From Orobanche coerulescens (lineage: Eukaryota; Streptophyta; Magnoliopsida; Lamiales; Orobanchaceae), in the NCBI GenBank assembly GCA_033398695.1, contig CM065814.1:100690501-100754500 (forward strand): a stretch of 64,000 nt of DNA, given 5' to 3'. Made by a program: the position numbers and the translations under genes. Below the pieces are notes generated by a model. It was given only the letters and a program-made list of their open reading frames with translations, did no database searches and was not told the DNA's origin. Below, one piece after another: positions 1 through 9,629 of this stretch. Numbering within the stretch: the stretch's first letter is position 1; the number at the start of each line of letters is the position of its first letter.

Positions 1-420
1 AATTGTGTATTTGCACTAACTATTCGAATGCTAACCCCTTAAATGGGGGAAATGCGTCTTATGCATTTCAATTATTGGTCGAGCCGAGGAGCTGACATGG
101 GATACGCATGCAAAAGATGCCCCGACATGATGATGAGGCTCGAGTCATTGTTAAATGTTTTGTTATTATATTTACTTGGATATTGGAGTCAAACTGGTTG
201 TTTTACAATTTGGTTAAAGTCCCCTGCGTGGGCAATGAACTCGTGTTGACCTATACTGATGTCGGATTAAAATGTTTTGGCCAAGGCCACGGACCTATCT
301 TATTATTATTATTGTGTCCTATGGCTTTTCATTGGTGAATTATGTGTCATGTGATAGCCTGGTAGACCTTTTGAAGGTTCTACGGCGTGTAATGTCCTTT
401 ACGAGATTTGGGGTGTTACA
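1..420 (+). mobile_element. 3' end of a TEK-1-family LTR
   Basis: This stretch matches, in opposite orientation, the first part of the TEK-1 LTRs at 28169 and 35333. The shared landmarks are the block around AACCCCTTAAATGGGGGAAA, the GTAGACC...GGTTCTAC hairpin (362-383) and the terminal GGGGTGTTACA. It ends at 420 on the canonical CA. Only the last 0.4 kb of a roughly 2.2 kb LTR is inside the window, so the rest of the element or a solo LTR lies to the left. It appears to have landed in the polypurine tract of the Copia element whose LTR follows. Confidence 0.85.
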
Positions 421-700
421 ATGTGGGGGATTGTTAGAAAAAATAGCTTAAATTGATACCATAATTAATTATGGTAATTAATGACATTAAATGGTATATT
501 TGGAATCTACATTTTGTGTAGATTAATTTAGTGTATTTACTTATTCAATTTCATTAAGGAATGAATGAGTAATTAATGCACAAAGATAAGTCATTTAATA
601 GATGGGAATGTGGAATTCCATCCCACATTGAAAAAACAAGGAAGTGTGGAGCTATTTATAAAGGACTTTCCACCATAAAGAAGCAATCAAGTGTGCTCCA

Positions 701-736
701 TCCGAGTCCGAGTCCGAGTCTGAGTCTGAGTCCGAG
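701..736 (+). repeat. Hexanucleotide microsatellite (TCYGAG)6
   Basis: Six consecutive units of TCCGAG or TCTGAG lie in the U3 part of the Copia-type LTR. They generate Ser/Asp-repeat ORFs on both strands that are not genes. Confidence 0.9.
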
Positions 737-1096
737 CACATGCACGTCACACTTGTCGCAACGGGCGCTTCGTAGGCGCACTTTGCACTTTGCTCGTACA
801 CCTCGGAGCGAGGATCTATGAGGAGCCTTTCGTTTTGACAACTGAGATAGTGGCTCAGATGACGTGGAAGGTGACTAGGATGACACATGGCAGTGACATG
901 TCAAATAGATGATTTGGCGGGTGTGGAACACGTGCGGCGGTTCACGACCGAACTGCTGCAATGGTTCGGACCATTCTGTGCAATCTGAACCAGCACAATG
1001 GTTTGGTTCGCCTGAACCAATGCAGCCCTTCCCACCAGACCACAAGGTGTCTGTTCAGCCAGAAGGTCGCATTGATTCGGACAGGGTCCTTTATAG

Positions 1097-1106
1097 CTAT
1101 ATATAG
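1097..1106 (+). promoter_or_regulatory. TATA box of the left Copia-type LTR
   Basis: CTATATATAG lies about 100 bp downstream of the GGTTCG/CGAACC near-palindromes at 930-1020, the same layout as in the other LTRs of this window. Confidence 0.55.
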
Positions 1107-1395
1107 CCCCCTGCAGGTGATGGTTATATACACATAATTAATCAAGATAATTAATACACTCATACTAGCATGGAATTCATACTACAAGTCCCGATTATTC
1201 AGTAGTTTGCCCGGAATTCGATTCTTAGTACAAGGTATCGAGTTCATAGAAAACCGTTGTATCTTGGGGACGTTTACCGTTGAGCCGTATGTACTGTGCG
1301 GGTCAATTTCGTCTTACGGAGAGAGAGTCCAACTCTTGCCTCGGTTTTGCATTATTCATCATTTTCTACATCATTCTACAACATCTTATTCATAG

Positions 1396-1578
1396 TCATG
1401 GCGAAGCACACAATACTAGGAAACTACCGCTTTGGAATTTAAATGGTAATGTAATGTGTGAAGGACTTAATATCATTCATGGAATAAATACATTACTCCC
1501 AATATCATTCTCCAAAAGAATTTTCGCTTCAATAATATCCATACTTCGAATTAACATAACTCGAACTTCAACCTTTGG
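1396..1578 (-). pseudogene. Helitron (PIF1-type) helicase fragment
   Basis: Read on the minus strand, this short stretch resembles the C-terminal part of the PIF1-like helicase of plant Helitrons: VMLIRS, then IIEAKIL, DIG, VFIP, a stop, MILSPS and LPFKFQ. The family's usual block between VML and the I-E-A-K segment appears deleted. One stop (after VFIP) interrupts it and the following RQFP-type motif is corrupted. The call rests on motif order recognised by eye; a protein search would decide it. It would be the oldest layer here, since the Copia-type LTR and TAT-1 lie on either side of it. Confidence 0.5.
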
Positions 1579-1846
1579 TTTCAAGATGTGATTTGAAATT
1601 CTGGAACACTTGATACTATTCAGGAAATCCGTTGGATAGATTTGATTTGTATTTCGAGGTCGTAAAAATTTAGCATGTAGCGTCAGAACAGAGATACGTC
1701 TGCTAGTCTCCTGAAATCACAGACATCAACTTATTCCAGCTCCTCTTATAACAAAAAGTCCATCCTTTTGCTCTTCAGTTTTTAACCATTCCATCCGCAT
1801 AATCGTTCCAAGAAGTACAATCAATAGTAGCTCCAACGTTCAAAAC
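1579..1846. other. Degraded flank of TAT-1
   Basis: No open gene is present. On the minus strand, 1755-1846 reads a short peptide containing IDCTSWNDYA, faintly like the OB-fold of replication protein A, which some plant Helitrons carry. This is weak. TAT-1 was inserted at 1847; the five bases before it are AAAAC, the presumed left target-site duplication. Confidence 0.3.
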
Positions 1847-2946
1847 TGTTGCTACCCAAAATATTATTCGGAGATAGATATTGCTGGAATGGTCGAGTAG
1901 CAAACAAAGTGTGAGAACACTTCCGTGGGAAAGTAAATAACACATGATTTGCCGGGGTTGTTAGTCCTAGGCTTGAATGTTCTCGCGAGATGTTATTAAT
2001 ACAAATATTCTGGGGTACAAGTATTAATGGTAGAGTATAATTATAATAAGTGTAAAGACCCTAGTTATCTTAGCTATTGAGCGTGAAGATTGCCGGAAGA
2101 ACCAGATATGATACTCTGTGAGTTCTTGTAACAACGTTGATGAGTTGTGACGACCGTGAGAAATCGACAGTCTCTCACGGTGTGTATTAGCTGTATGTTT
2201 GAGCTCCTGGGCTTATAAGTCTCGTTGAATCTGTACTGCAAGGAGTTTTTGCCTCTGCCGACCGTCTTCTGTATGAGAGGTGTTGACAGAGAAATCCTGA
2301 GGTAGATCCAAGAGAGGAAGTCGAGAGCCTGAAAGAGTGTATGTATTCTTGAATGGATTTCGGAACTCAAGGGAGTTAATTTTCGAACTTTTTTTTAGTT
2401 GCTGGAAGTTCTCTATTTATAGCACTGGGAGATGCTGGGCGATCGCCTTTTATATATTATAATAAGCGGGCGATCGTCTTTAGCACATGGGCTGGTCTCC
2501 TTAAAGTCTGCAGGAGTTGCTAGCAGTCAGCTGTGCGGTCCAATGAGAATTCTGCACGTGTCTGAGTCGCTGTCACGGGCGGTCCCAACTTATACCTTTC
2601 GGAGGTTCTGTCGGTAGGTGATAAGATGGTGACAGGCTGTGGTCAACGATCCATGTTATGCGGCGCCTTTCGCGGATCTGTACATGGGCGCTGCTTTGAG
2701 ATCCAGTCTTCGTAGACTTTGATGGACGAAGGTCTTGTTCGCGGCATAGGACGGTCGTCCTAGGTCAGGCACTAGAGTCGATCGCTAGGTGCCAAAGGGC
2801 GATCGCCTTGGGAGTCGATCGTTGGACACTCGAAGGTGGACTGCTACCTTCGTTTCGACAAGTTCGCCGTAGCATGTTTGGTTGTGGACTTGGTTGCTCG
2901 ACCCTTATATCGATCGCCATCGAGGCGTATAAATCGCCACACAACA
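1847..2946 (-). repeat. TAT-1 3' LTR
   Basis: On the plus strand it runs from TGTTGCTACCC to GACACAACA, 1100 bp, homologous to the two 1130-bp LTRs of TAT-2. It contains GCGATCGC-type motifs (from 2437) and a minus-strand TATA box at 2414-2422. Confidence 0.92.
2414..2422 (-). promoter_or_regulatory. TATA box of TAT-1 3' LTR
   Basis: Minus-strand CTATAAATA. The GCGATCGC motifs begin about 20 bp upstream on the minus strand. The matching site occurs in both TAT-2 LTRs. Confidence 0.7.
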
Positions 2947-3055
2947 ATTGCCCCCCAGCTCACTCCGATGTTGGAAACGTGGGGTGAGGTGGTTCTGTTG
3001 GCGATCGCTGAATTATGACGAGTGACTCTGCATTTTACGGAACTGGCGATCGTCT
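2437..3055. repeat. GCGATCGC motif array in LTR and adjoining internal sequence
   Basis: Repeated GGCGATCGCC, GGCGATCGTC and TCGATCG motifs occur in the LTR U3 and continue past the LTR edge (about 3001 and 3045) toward the TATA box of the antisense gene at 3310. The array therefore lies between two divergent TATA boxes. Confidence 0.75.
2947..2960 (-). other. TAT-1 polypurine tract
   Basis: On the minus strand AGCTGGGGGGCAAT directly precedes the LTR start TGTTGTGTC. This is where plus-strand DNA synthesis would be primed and it fixes the element on the minus strand. Confidence 0.85.
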
Positions 3056-3308
3056 TTGAGCGGATTGATTTTAAACTTTGGACGACCTGGTCGGTCGCTG
3101 AAATGAGCGGGAAATGACAGCGGTCATGGAAAAAGTCTCCGGGGCACGTGTCGGGTTCCTGTTGGGAAAGACCGACGGTTAGTTATGACTCCTCCTCTGG
3201 CGTGCCCTCGAAAAGACGCGTCGCGGGTTTCAAGGGAGTCATTAATTGCGAAGGTTGCACTCCGACCTCTGAGATTCTCCTTAATTGCATCGAAGTCCCT
3301 GCCATCTC

Positions 3309-3319
3309 CTATAAAAGGG
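3309..3319 (+). promoter_or_regulatory. TATA box of TAT-1 antisense gene
   Basis: CTATAAAAGGG lies about 160 bp upstream of the ATG at 3471 and is conserved in TAT-2 at 44708. GCGATCGC motifs lie about 250-310 bp upstream. Confidence 0.75.
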
Positions 3320-3470
3320 CGCCGGGTTGCAGGGTTAAGACCCTTACGCAGTTTTATCGGAGAAGAAGGATAATATCGCCGAAGAATTTTTTGAAGATCT
3401 GACTGCCGATCGTCGATCGATTCAATCCTTGGTAAGAAAACACTCCTTTTCTCCTCTTCTTGTTTCGAGA

Positions 3471-6121
3471 ATGTCTGGAACATCTTCTTCGCACGGAATG
3501 GGCACCACCTCCGCCGCCGGGGCTTCGACTACCTGGGGAGGATCCTCCGTAGAATTCCATTTGGAGACGGCCGCCTAGGCTATCCAGGCCGGTATTGACC
3601 CCACGGAAGTCGAGGCGCTGTTCAATGAAGCCGACGTTGCTAGGGAGGTGGCGGTTGAGCAAAGACGCTCGTAGATGGAGAGAGACTTGGCGGTGAAAGC
3701 CTACTGGGAGCAGCATAGTGCCTTTGGCCAGGCCTATTTGGCCTTCGCTGAAATCATGGATAGGTTGGCCGGTCCGTCTCCTAAATTCAATTACCGGGAG
3801 TACTCGATCGCTCATCCTTATCAACCTGCTAAGCAGTCGCTGTTTCGGGCTACGCAGCGATCTCCATGGTCCCTTGGCCAGATAAGGAGCTCAGCGACTA
3901 GGAAGGACCTAGCCGTTTAGAGGACGAGGTTTCATGTCCCTTCAGATGTGGATCTTTTTGTGCCGGCCGAGAATGAACGAACCGATCAGCCTCCGGAGGG
4001 CATGGTCGCCGTGAACGAAGCAATCATGGAGGCTGGGCTGCGGTTTCCTTTGTCGTTCTACGTCTCCCATCTGCTGGCTGCTTGGAACGTAGCGCCGCTC
4101 CAGTTGATGCTGAATGCCTGGCTCCAGATCATTTGCGCGCTCACCTTGTTCGGCGGTCACCGACTGTACCGCCTTCCTTCGCCATTGGAGATGAACCACC
4201 TGTTCAAGCTGACGGCTCAGAAAGGGTCGGTCGGAAGCTATCACATTCAAGGCCGATCCGGTCGGGTGATCCTTGGAGTCCCGAACAAGGTGCGGGGCGA
4301 CCCGGAGAAGTGGTTCTGGGTCGGCGGTTCATGGAAGGCATTAGCGAGCGACAATCCCACCGACGAGCTGAATATTCCCACTAGCTTTCGGGAGAGGACG
4401 CCGGGTAAGGGTTCTGACTCTCCCTTTGTTCGGATATGTTCTGAACTAATCTAATTTGGTTTTCCTTTTGCAGGTTTCCATATTCCGACGGTCGACGAGC
4501 TTCATTTCGACTTTTTGGTCGTCTGGGAGCGCATACGTAGTTTGCCGGACAACGACTTAGACGCTCGCCGGATCAACAATGAGAGCCATTGGCTGTCAGC
4601 TCGGCTATTCTGTTTTCCACGTCATCTCTCGGTCCTAGGTATGAGTTTATGTGATCTCCAATTGTTTGGCGATCGTCCTGCTTGGAGAGTGTGTCTGATC
4701 GTTGTTTGATTGTTCTTTATTGCCGAAGTCCGCTTTCCTCGTTTCTCGGAGCCTCCAGCGGAGATAGCCATGTCGAACCCCGGAGTTTTGAGCCGCCTTC
4801 TCTAGAAGAAGTCATCTCGAGCTCCACCGGTGGCGTTACCTCTCATTCCGGAGGTGAGGCCTAACGTGGAGAAGATCATAGCGGAGGAGGGGCTCCGGAC
4901 GAACCGCAAACGGCAGAGGTTGGGAGAACCTCCAGTTTCTGCCCCTGCCAGTGAGGCGCCGATCGTCGCGCCTCCGATCACCGCTGTTCCTCCGGTGAAT
5001 GAGCCTACGCCCGCTGCGGCTTTCTTGCGAGAGATGGCGATCGCCGAGGCAGAGACACCTCGCGGGAAACCATACTTTGGTCATGACCCCGAGAGAGCCG
5101 ACAGGTAGACTTTGTCTGTTTGTTGAGTTTCGTCACTTGCGTGGGAGCTGTGCTAACTTTTTGTTGTTTGATGCAGGATCCGTAGCACTAACCCATCTTG
5201 CCCGTTGATGGTGCTGTATTTCCTCGCGAGCCGATCTCCTCGCGCGGCCTACGATGTCCCACTGTATGTCAACTGGGCCGTTTCTGCTTTGCCGAAGGCC
5301 TAGACGACGGATTTAGATGCGATCACTCGCCAGTGATCCGGGAATGCAACGCAACCTGCTTTCGCTCTCTCTCTCTCCAGGCGGCGACGATGGCTGCCCA
5401 GGCTGTGCAGGAGTTCGAGGGGCATCCTACTACACGTCTGCAGGCGGATCTCGAGGCCGCTCGGAAAGAGAACTCCGAGTTCGCCGATAGGATTGTGGCA
5501 ATGGAGAAGGACTCCCTGGATGCAGCTAAGCGGGCGAGTCATGACCTTGAGCTGATGAGGGAGACTTATGAGCGAGCTCGGGCGACGATCAACCTATTTC
5601 GGGACCAGATGACAGATGCCCGACGGTTGTACGCGGCCGCTGAGAAGGAGGCCGATCAACTGAAGGTGACTGTCGCTCGGCTGACTAACGAGCTGGCGGC
5701 GTCGAGGGGAGAGACGGTCGCTAAGGAAGCCGAGCTTCAAGGTGCGCAACAGGCGGTTGCAGAGTTGAAAGGGAAGCTAGAGGCGACCGAGGCCGACCCC
5801 TTTCTTAACATGGAGTTTGTCAGTGAATTTGCCTATTATATGGCATTCGCTGACTCGCTCCGAGCTGCTAAGAAGAGAGGGTTGGAGGTCGTCCCTCTAG
5901 ACGAAAACTTCAAGGCGTATGCGTTGGAGCATCCTCTCCATCCTGCTTTCTCCGTGCCAATCATGGATCTCGCGGACATCGGCGTAGACCTGAGCTGGTA
6001 CCCGACTCCGGCGAACCTTGTTCATACTGACGCTCCGGAGGATGGGGAGGCCGCTCCGGAAGCTGGCGAAGGGTTGCGGACCGATCCGGAGGTTGAAGAT
6101 GAAGGCCAAGCGGGGGCCTAA
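3471..6121 (+). pseudogene. TAT-1 antisense accessory gene: PF04195-like domain plus coiled coil
   Basis: This gene runs opposite to gag and, from comparison with TAT-2, has four coding exons: about 3471-4404, 4474-4638, 4729-5104 and 5177-6121. Introns are short, with clear GT...AG ends for the first and third; the second acceptor is weak here. Exon 1 encodes a region with MVAVNEAIMEAGLRFPLS and LLAAWNVAPLQL, strongly like the putative gypsy-type transposon domain (PF04195). Exon 3 is Pro/Ala-rich with a basic patch (RTNRKRQR). Exon 4 is a long Glu/Ala/Arg coiled coil ending in a conserved tail (about 800 aa in all). Lesions: TAG at about 3576, 3672, 3918, 4803 and in early exon 4, plus a TGA nearby. 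Extra antisense ORFs are known in Tat elements; the function is unknown. Confidence 0.8.
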
Positions 6122-6660
6122 GGCTCTTCGTTCTTATTTGTTTTAGCTTTTTGCCTTGTAATTTTGTAGCTTTCTCTTGTAGTACTTTAGGCCTTCGGGT
6201 GACCGTGTATGTACTGTGATGCTTCAAGTAATGAAATGAACATTTGTTTCTCCGATTTAGTACTTGAATGATTGCTTTTCTGAGTCTTTGCATGACTTCG
6301 TACAAATGTGTGAGGAGAGATTGTTGCGAGTGTAGCTCCAAGTGAATTGATAAACTCATATAGATAACTTTTACAACAAATTCGATCACTGCACAAACAT
6401 CTGAAAAATGCCGATCTCCGTATGTAATTAAATAGGGACTATGGTATATATAGCTCCGCACTCTTTCCCCTTGTTTTTTTTCACTTAGTGAAAATAAGGG
6501 GATGAAAATAAATCATTGAGTGAGCGGTCTTCAATTTTGTCGATTCCTCGAGGAAGGCCGTCCATCTCGGTCTTGAGGAACCGTGCACGATTGCGGAGTT
6601 CGATGGACCGACCTCCACGACTGTGTCTTATGCGCGAGCGACATTCCGTCTGATGGCTAA
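6122..6660. other. 3' region of the TAT-1 antisense gene
   Basis: This is AT-rich non-coding DNA after the antisense stop codon. It contains plausible plant poly(A) signals (AATGAAATGAAC near 6230) also seen in TAT-2. No gene is seen. Confidence 0.5.
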
Positions 6661-7460
6661 GTTCTCGTGACTCACTTAATTGGTAGGGTCCTCCGAAGGC
6701 TGCGCCTCGCCTCGTATTTAAACGAAGGGCGTGCGGTGTCGGTCTGGAGGATTCCTTGTGCGGGGCGTCGTCGGATTAATCAACTCCACGTCCGCGGCTT
6801 GTTAGATCTTCTTCTACATCGGGCCGCCATTAAGATGGTGACCCTCGACGGTATACGTTGAGACGGGGGGAGGGACGCGTCGCATTGTCCGAGAAGGACC
6901 CACCACGTTAAGTGATGGACCTTTGAGGGCGGGCGAACGTGTCCACATATTTGTTTTGGAGGGCCCTCAGACTACACCGGCCTCGCATTTAAACGAAGGG
7001 CGGGCGATCGTGGCCCAAAGGGACCTTGCATGGGCACAGAGAACGGTTCCATCGTCCTCCACGACAATGGCGACACTCTTCTACCTCGGACCATCAAGTC
7101 AGATGACGATCCTCGACGGTATACGTTGTGTAAGGGGAGGAGATCGCCTGCCTAGGTTCTTCATGTAGATGATGAACTTTAGAGGGCGAGCGAGTAATCT
7201 TCTGATTTGCTTTGGAGAGTCCTTCGGCTACACCCGCCTCGTATTTAAACGAAGGGCGAGCGATTGGAGCCCAAAGGAACCTTGCATGGACGGATCGTAG
7301 GTTTAATCGATTTTTGCGACCATGGCGGCACTCTTCTACCTCGGACCATCATGTCAGATGACGATCCTCGATGGTATACGTTGTGCCAGGGGAGGCGACC
7401 AGTGCCTAGGTCCATCATGTTGATGACTAACTTTAGAGGGCAAGCGAGTCATCCTCATTT
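6661..7460. repeat. TAT-1 tandem repeats (about 256-271 bp) in place of pol
   Basis: Three diverged units carry the landmark CTCGTATTTAAACGAAGGGC at 6711, 6982 and 7238, followed by GGGCGAGCGAT-type, CCTTGCATGG and GACGGTATACGTTG blocks. TAT-2 has two units. The block lies between the 3' end of gag and the 3' end of the antisense gene, where a complete Tat element would have its pol. I see no protease, RT or integrase motif here. Confidence 0.75.
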
Positions 7461-7656
7461 TTGAAGCGTTAGCTCAGGCAGTAACCTTTTGTTCAATGAG
7501 GTGGGAAATCGGGGAGAGACTTCTGAAGTTCCCTTCTCTTGATTGAAGCATGTAGATACGGTCGCCGAGGTTGATCGAGGGGTTGGCTCGTATGAGCTTT
7601 CCAGTCTGTTCACGTTCGACTCGAGCGACCGTGTTGGGGGATTGGAGGGGTTCCGG

Positions 7657-8005
7657 CTAAGCCAATAAGCTGTCCAACTTGCCTTCTTCGAACAATCTCC
7701 AGAGTTGTCTGAGGAGGTCGCAGAATTGGTTGGTGTTGTGGCCGGGACTCTTGTGGTAGGCACAATATTGATTGTGGTCCAGATGAATGTGGTCCCTTAT
7801 TGCCTTTGGCTTGTTCAGAGGTTCGCGCACCTTGATGGCGTAGAAAATGTGGGCCGGAGTTCGGTTGAATATGTGGAGGAGGTAGGTTTCCACATCCTCG
7901 TAGGCCTTGAGACCGTCGGATGGCTTGGCGACCGCCTTTTTTGTTTTAGCGATCGTCGTCTTTCGAACAGGAGGTGGCGTTCCCTCGCCTAGGCGGAGGG
8001 TGAGT
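7657..8005 (-). pseudogene. gag: TAT-1 gag, C-terminal fragment (piece 4 of 4)
   Basis: The reading frame continues from the gag piece at 26654-26866 once COP-1 and one TGAGT are removed. It ends at 7657 with LWRLFEEGKLDSLLA. It contains the knuckle-like YCAYHKSPGHNTNQF; TAT-2 has C at the last position, so the final metal ligand is lost here. The family role is the capsid-like coat that packages element RNA in the cytoplasm. Confidence 0.85.
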
Positions 8006-8102
8006 TGTTGACTCAAAAAGGGTTTTGATGATAATTTCATTCAAAAATATTTAATTAAATCAATCTCAGATCGTTGTTATATTGAAGGAGCAAAACAATG
8101 TT

Positions 8103-8900
8103 AGCGCACGCTACCTATACCAGCGTAGCGCACGCTATCGAGGATTGTATGTCTCAGCCTAGTCAGTCAGCTGCAGTCTAGTGAAGTCACCTGATAGATA
8201 AAGCACGCAAGTCTTTCAACATTAGCGCACGCTAAATTACTTTAGTTAGCGCACGCTATACAATCAATATTAATGCACGCTATCGCATCATTCAGTCAGA
8301 GGACAGTGAGGTTTGGAAAGAAAATGGAAATGGTCTTGCGCACGCTACGAATAATTATTTACGTACGCTAATACAAGGAGTTAGCGCACGTTATTCTACA
8401 TTACTTGCGCACGCTACCTAATATGGTCAGTTGTCCAGTAGCTACTGGACTCAAAGTAAGAAGGGCTTTATGTACGCTACACAGGGTTACGTATGTAACT
8501 GAAGAATACATTTAGCGCACGCTACGATATATTATTAGTGCATGCTAAAATCAGTCAACAAGCTTACCGTTGGAATTTCTGCCGTTAGAAAGCAAGAGTC
8601 AATGAAGATCCGTGAAATCTGGAAAAGCTGGAATTAATTAATACTAGCGCACGCTATGCATGTTTGCTAGCGCACGCTAAGTTCAAATTTAGCCGTTGGA
8701 TAAAGAGTCGTTGGAGAGACAAACCAACATTTTCAAAGTCAAGATTGAAGACCTGTTGACCAGACGATAACGCACGCTACGAGTACATGACTAGCGCATG
8801 CTAGCCATACAATTTTACCGTTGGAACAGTCTTGTGACCGTTCAGGAAAGCCAAGTCAGAATCGACAGCGCATGCTAGAAGACGTTATTAGCGCACGCTA
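8103..8900. repeat. TAGCGCACGCTA palindrome array, COP-1 5' LTR
   Basis: About nineteen copies by eye of TAGCGCACGCTA or near variants (TTGCGCACGCTA, TACGTACGCTA, TAGCGCATGCTA), irregularly spaced by 10-80 bp. The two arms TAGCG and CGCTA are complementary. The array ends about 40 bp before the TATA box. Confidence 0.9.
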
Positions 8901-8937
8901 ATAATACGATTTTCAGCATTTGAAGAATGGCACTCAC

Positions 8938-8946
8938 CTATAAATA
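8938..8946 (+). promoter_or_regulatory. TATA box of COP-1 5' LTR
   Basis: CTATAAATA directly downstream of the palindrome array; the same site is at 26039 in the 3' LTR. Transcription probably starts about 30 bp downstream, near the minisatellite. Confidence 0.75.
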
Positions 8947-8980
8947 CTCATGGGACTTGGGTATCAAAAATATACAACTT

Positions 8981-9020
8981 CAAGCATACAAGCATACAAG
9001 CATACAAGCATACAAGCATA
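8981..9020 (+). repeat. 8-bp minisatellite (CAAGCATA)5
   Basis: Five perfect CAAGCATA units here against three in the 3' LTR (26082-26105). The two missing units equal the whole 16-bp LTR length difference. Confidence 0.9.
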
Positions 9021-9570
9021 CAAGTATTCTTGAGCTCAAATTGCTACTGATTACTATATTATAAGTTGTAAGAAGGAAAGATACAAGAGTGATTTTCTTT
9101 GTAATATCTATTATACTTTGTATTCTTTCATTTGATTGTAAGTGTTGCATCACTTACACTTGAGCGTAAAAGAAACAAATCAAGAGTCACTAATCCGGTG
9201 TTATTAGGATCTTTGACCCGGCATTGTTAGGATTATACTCCCATATTCGTATAGTGAGAATTATCTAGTTCCTATAGAATACTAGATAAACAAAAGTTTA
9301 TATTGAGAGAGAGGTTGAGCTTGGACCGATAGAAGACAAGCGGTTGTAACGGTTGTGAACTCGGACCGATCGAAGACGAGTCAAGATTGTGGTTGTTCTT
9401 GAGCCAATAGAAAAAGAAAGTCGGAGAGAGGACGTAGGCAAGTTGCCGAACCTCTATAAATCTTTGAGTCTTTAAATTCCGCACTATCTTTCATTTATTC
9501 GCAAGAAATTTCATTATTCCGCATTACCACTATTCAACCCCCCTTCTAGTGGTAAATTTATCTCTTCAGT

Positions 9571-9582
9571 TGGTATCGGAGC
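9571..9582 (+). other. COP-1 primer binding site
   Basis: TGGTATCGGAGC begins two bases after the 5' LTR and matches the initiator-Met tRNA type PBS (TGGTATCAGAGC) with one change. Confidence 0.8.
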
Positions 9583-9629
9583 GGGTCTCTTTTTAAAGGT
9601 TTAACCACCTAAGAGAAAAAGATCCGCAA

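Larger units (their letters stand above)
432..1383 (+). mobile_element. Copia-type LTR, probably a 3' LTR
   Basis: The sequence starts TGTTAG directly after a purine-rich ATGTGGGGGAT, which looks like a copia polypurine tract followed by a 3' LTR, and plausibly ends CAACA at 1383. It has a U3-like layout: a hexamer repeat, GGTTCG/CGAACC near-palindromes (930-1020) and a TATA box at 1097-1106. No internal domain is visible because the TEK-1-family LTR abuts it on the left. No target-site duplication was found, so the right boundary is uncertain. Confidence 0.55.
8006..9568 (+). repeat. COP-1 5' LTR
   Basis: TGTTGACTC...TCTTCA, 1563 bp. It contains about nineteen TAGCGCACGCTA-type motifs (8103-8900), an 18-bp perfect palindrome at 8433-8450, a TATA box at 8938 and an 8-bp minisatellite at 8981. 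It differs from the 3' LTR by scattered substitutions (often CG versus TG inside the motif) and by 16 bp of minisatellite. Confidence 0.95.

Noticed and set aside
652..888. Minus-strand ORF with Ser-Asp repeats
   Set aside because: Product of the TCYGAG microsatellite.
3471..6121. A normal host gene trapped between repeats
   Set aside because: The same spliced gene occurs at the same place in TAT-2, between gag-side repeats and the 3' LTR, so it belongs to the element.
8103..8900. Repeats with spacers resembling a CRISPR array
   Set aside because: Spacing is irregular, units vary, the array is copied in both LTRs of a plant retrotransposon and no cas gene exists.
9571..9582. tRNA gene remnant
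   Set aside because: Only a 12-base primer binding site; no cloverleaf.
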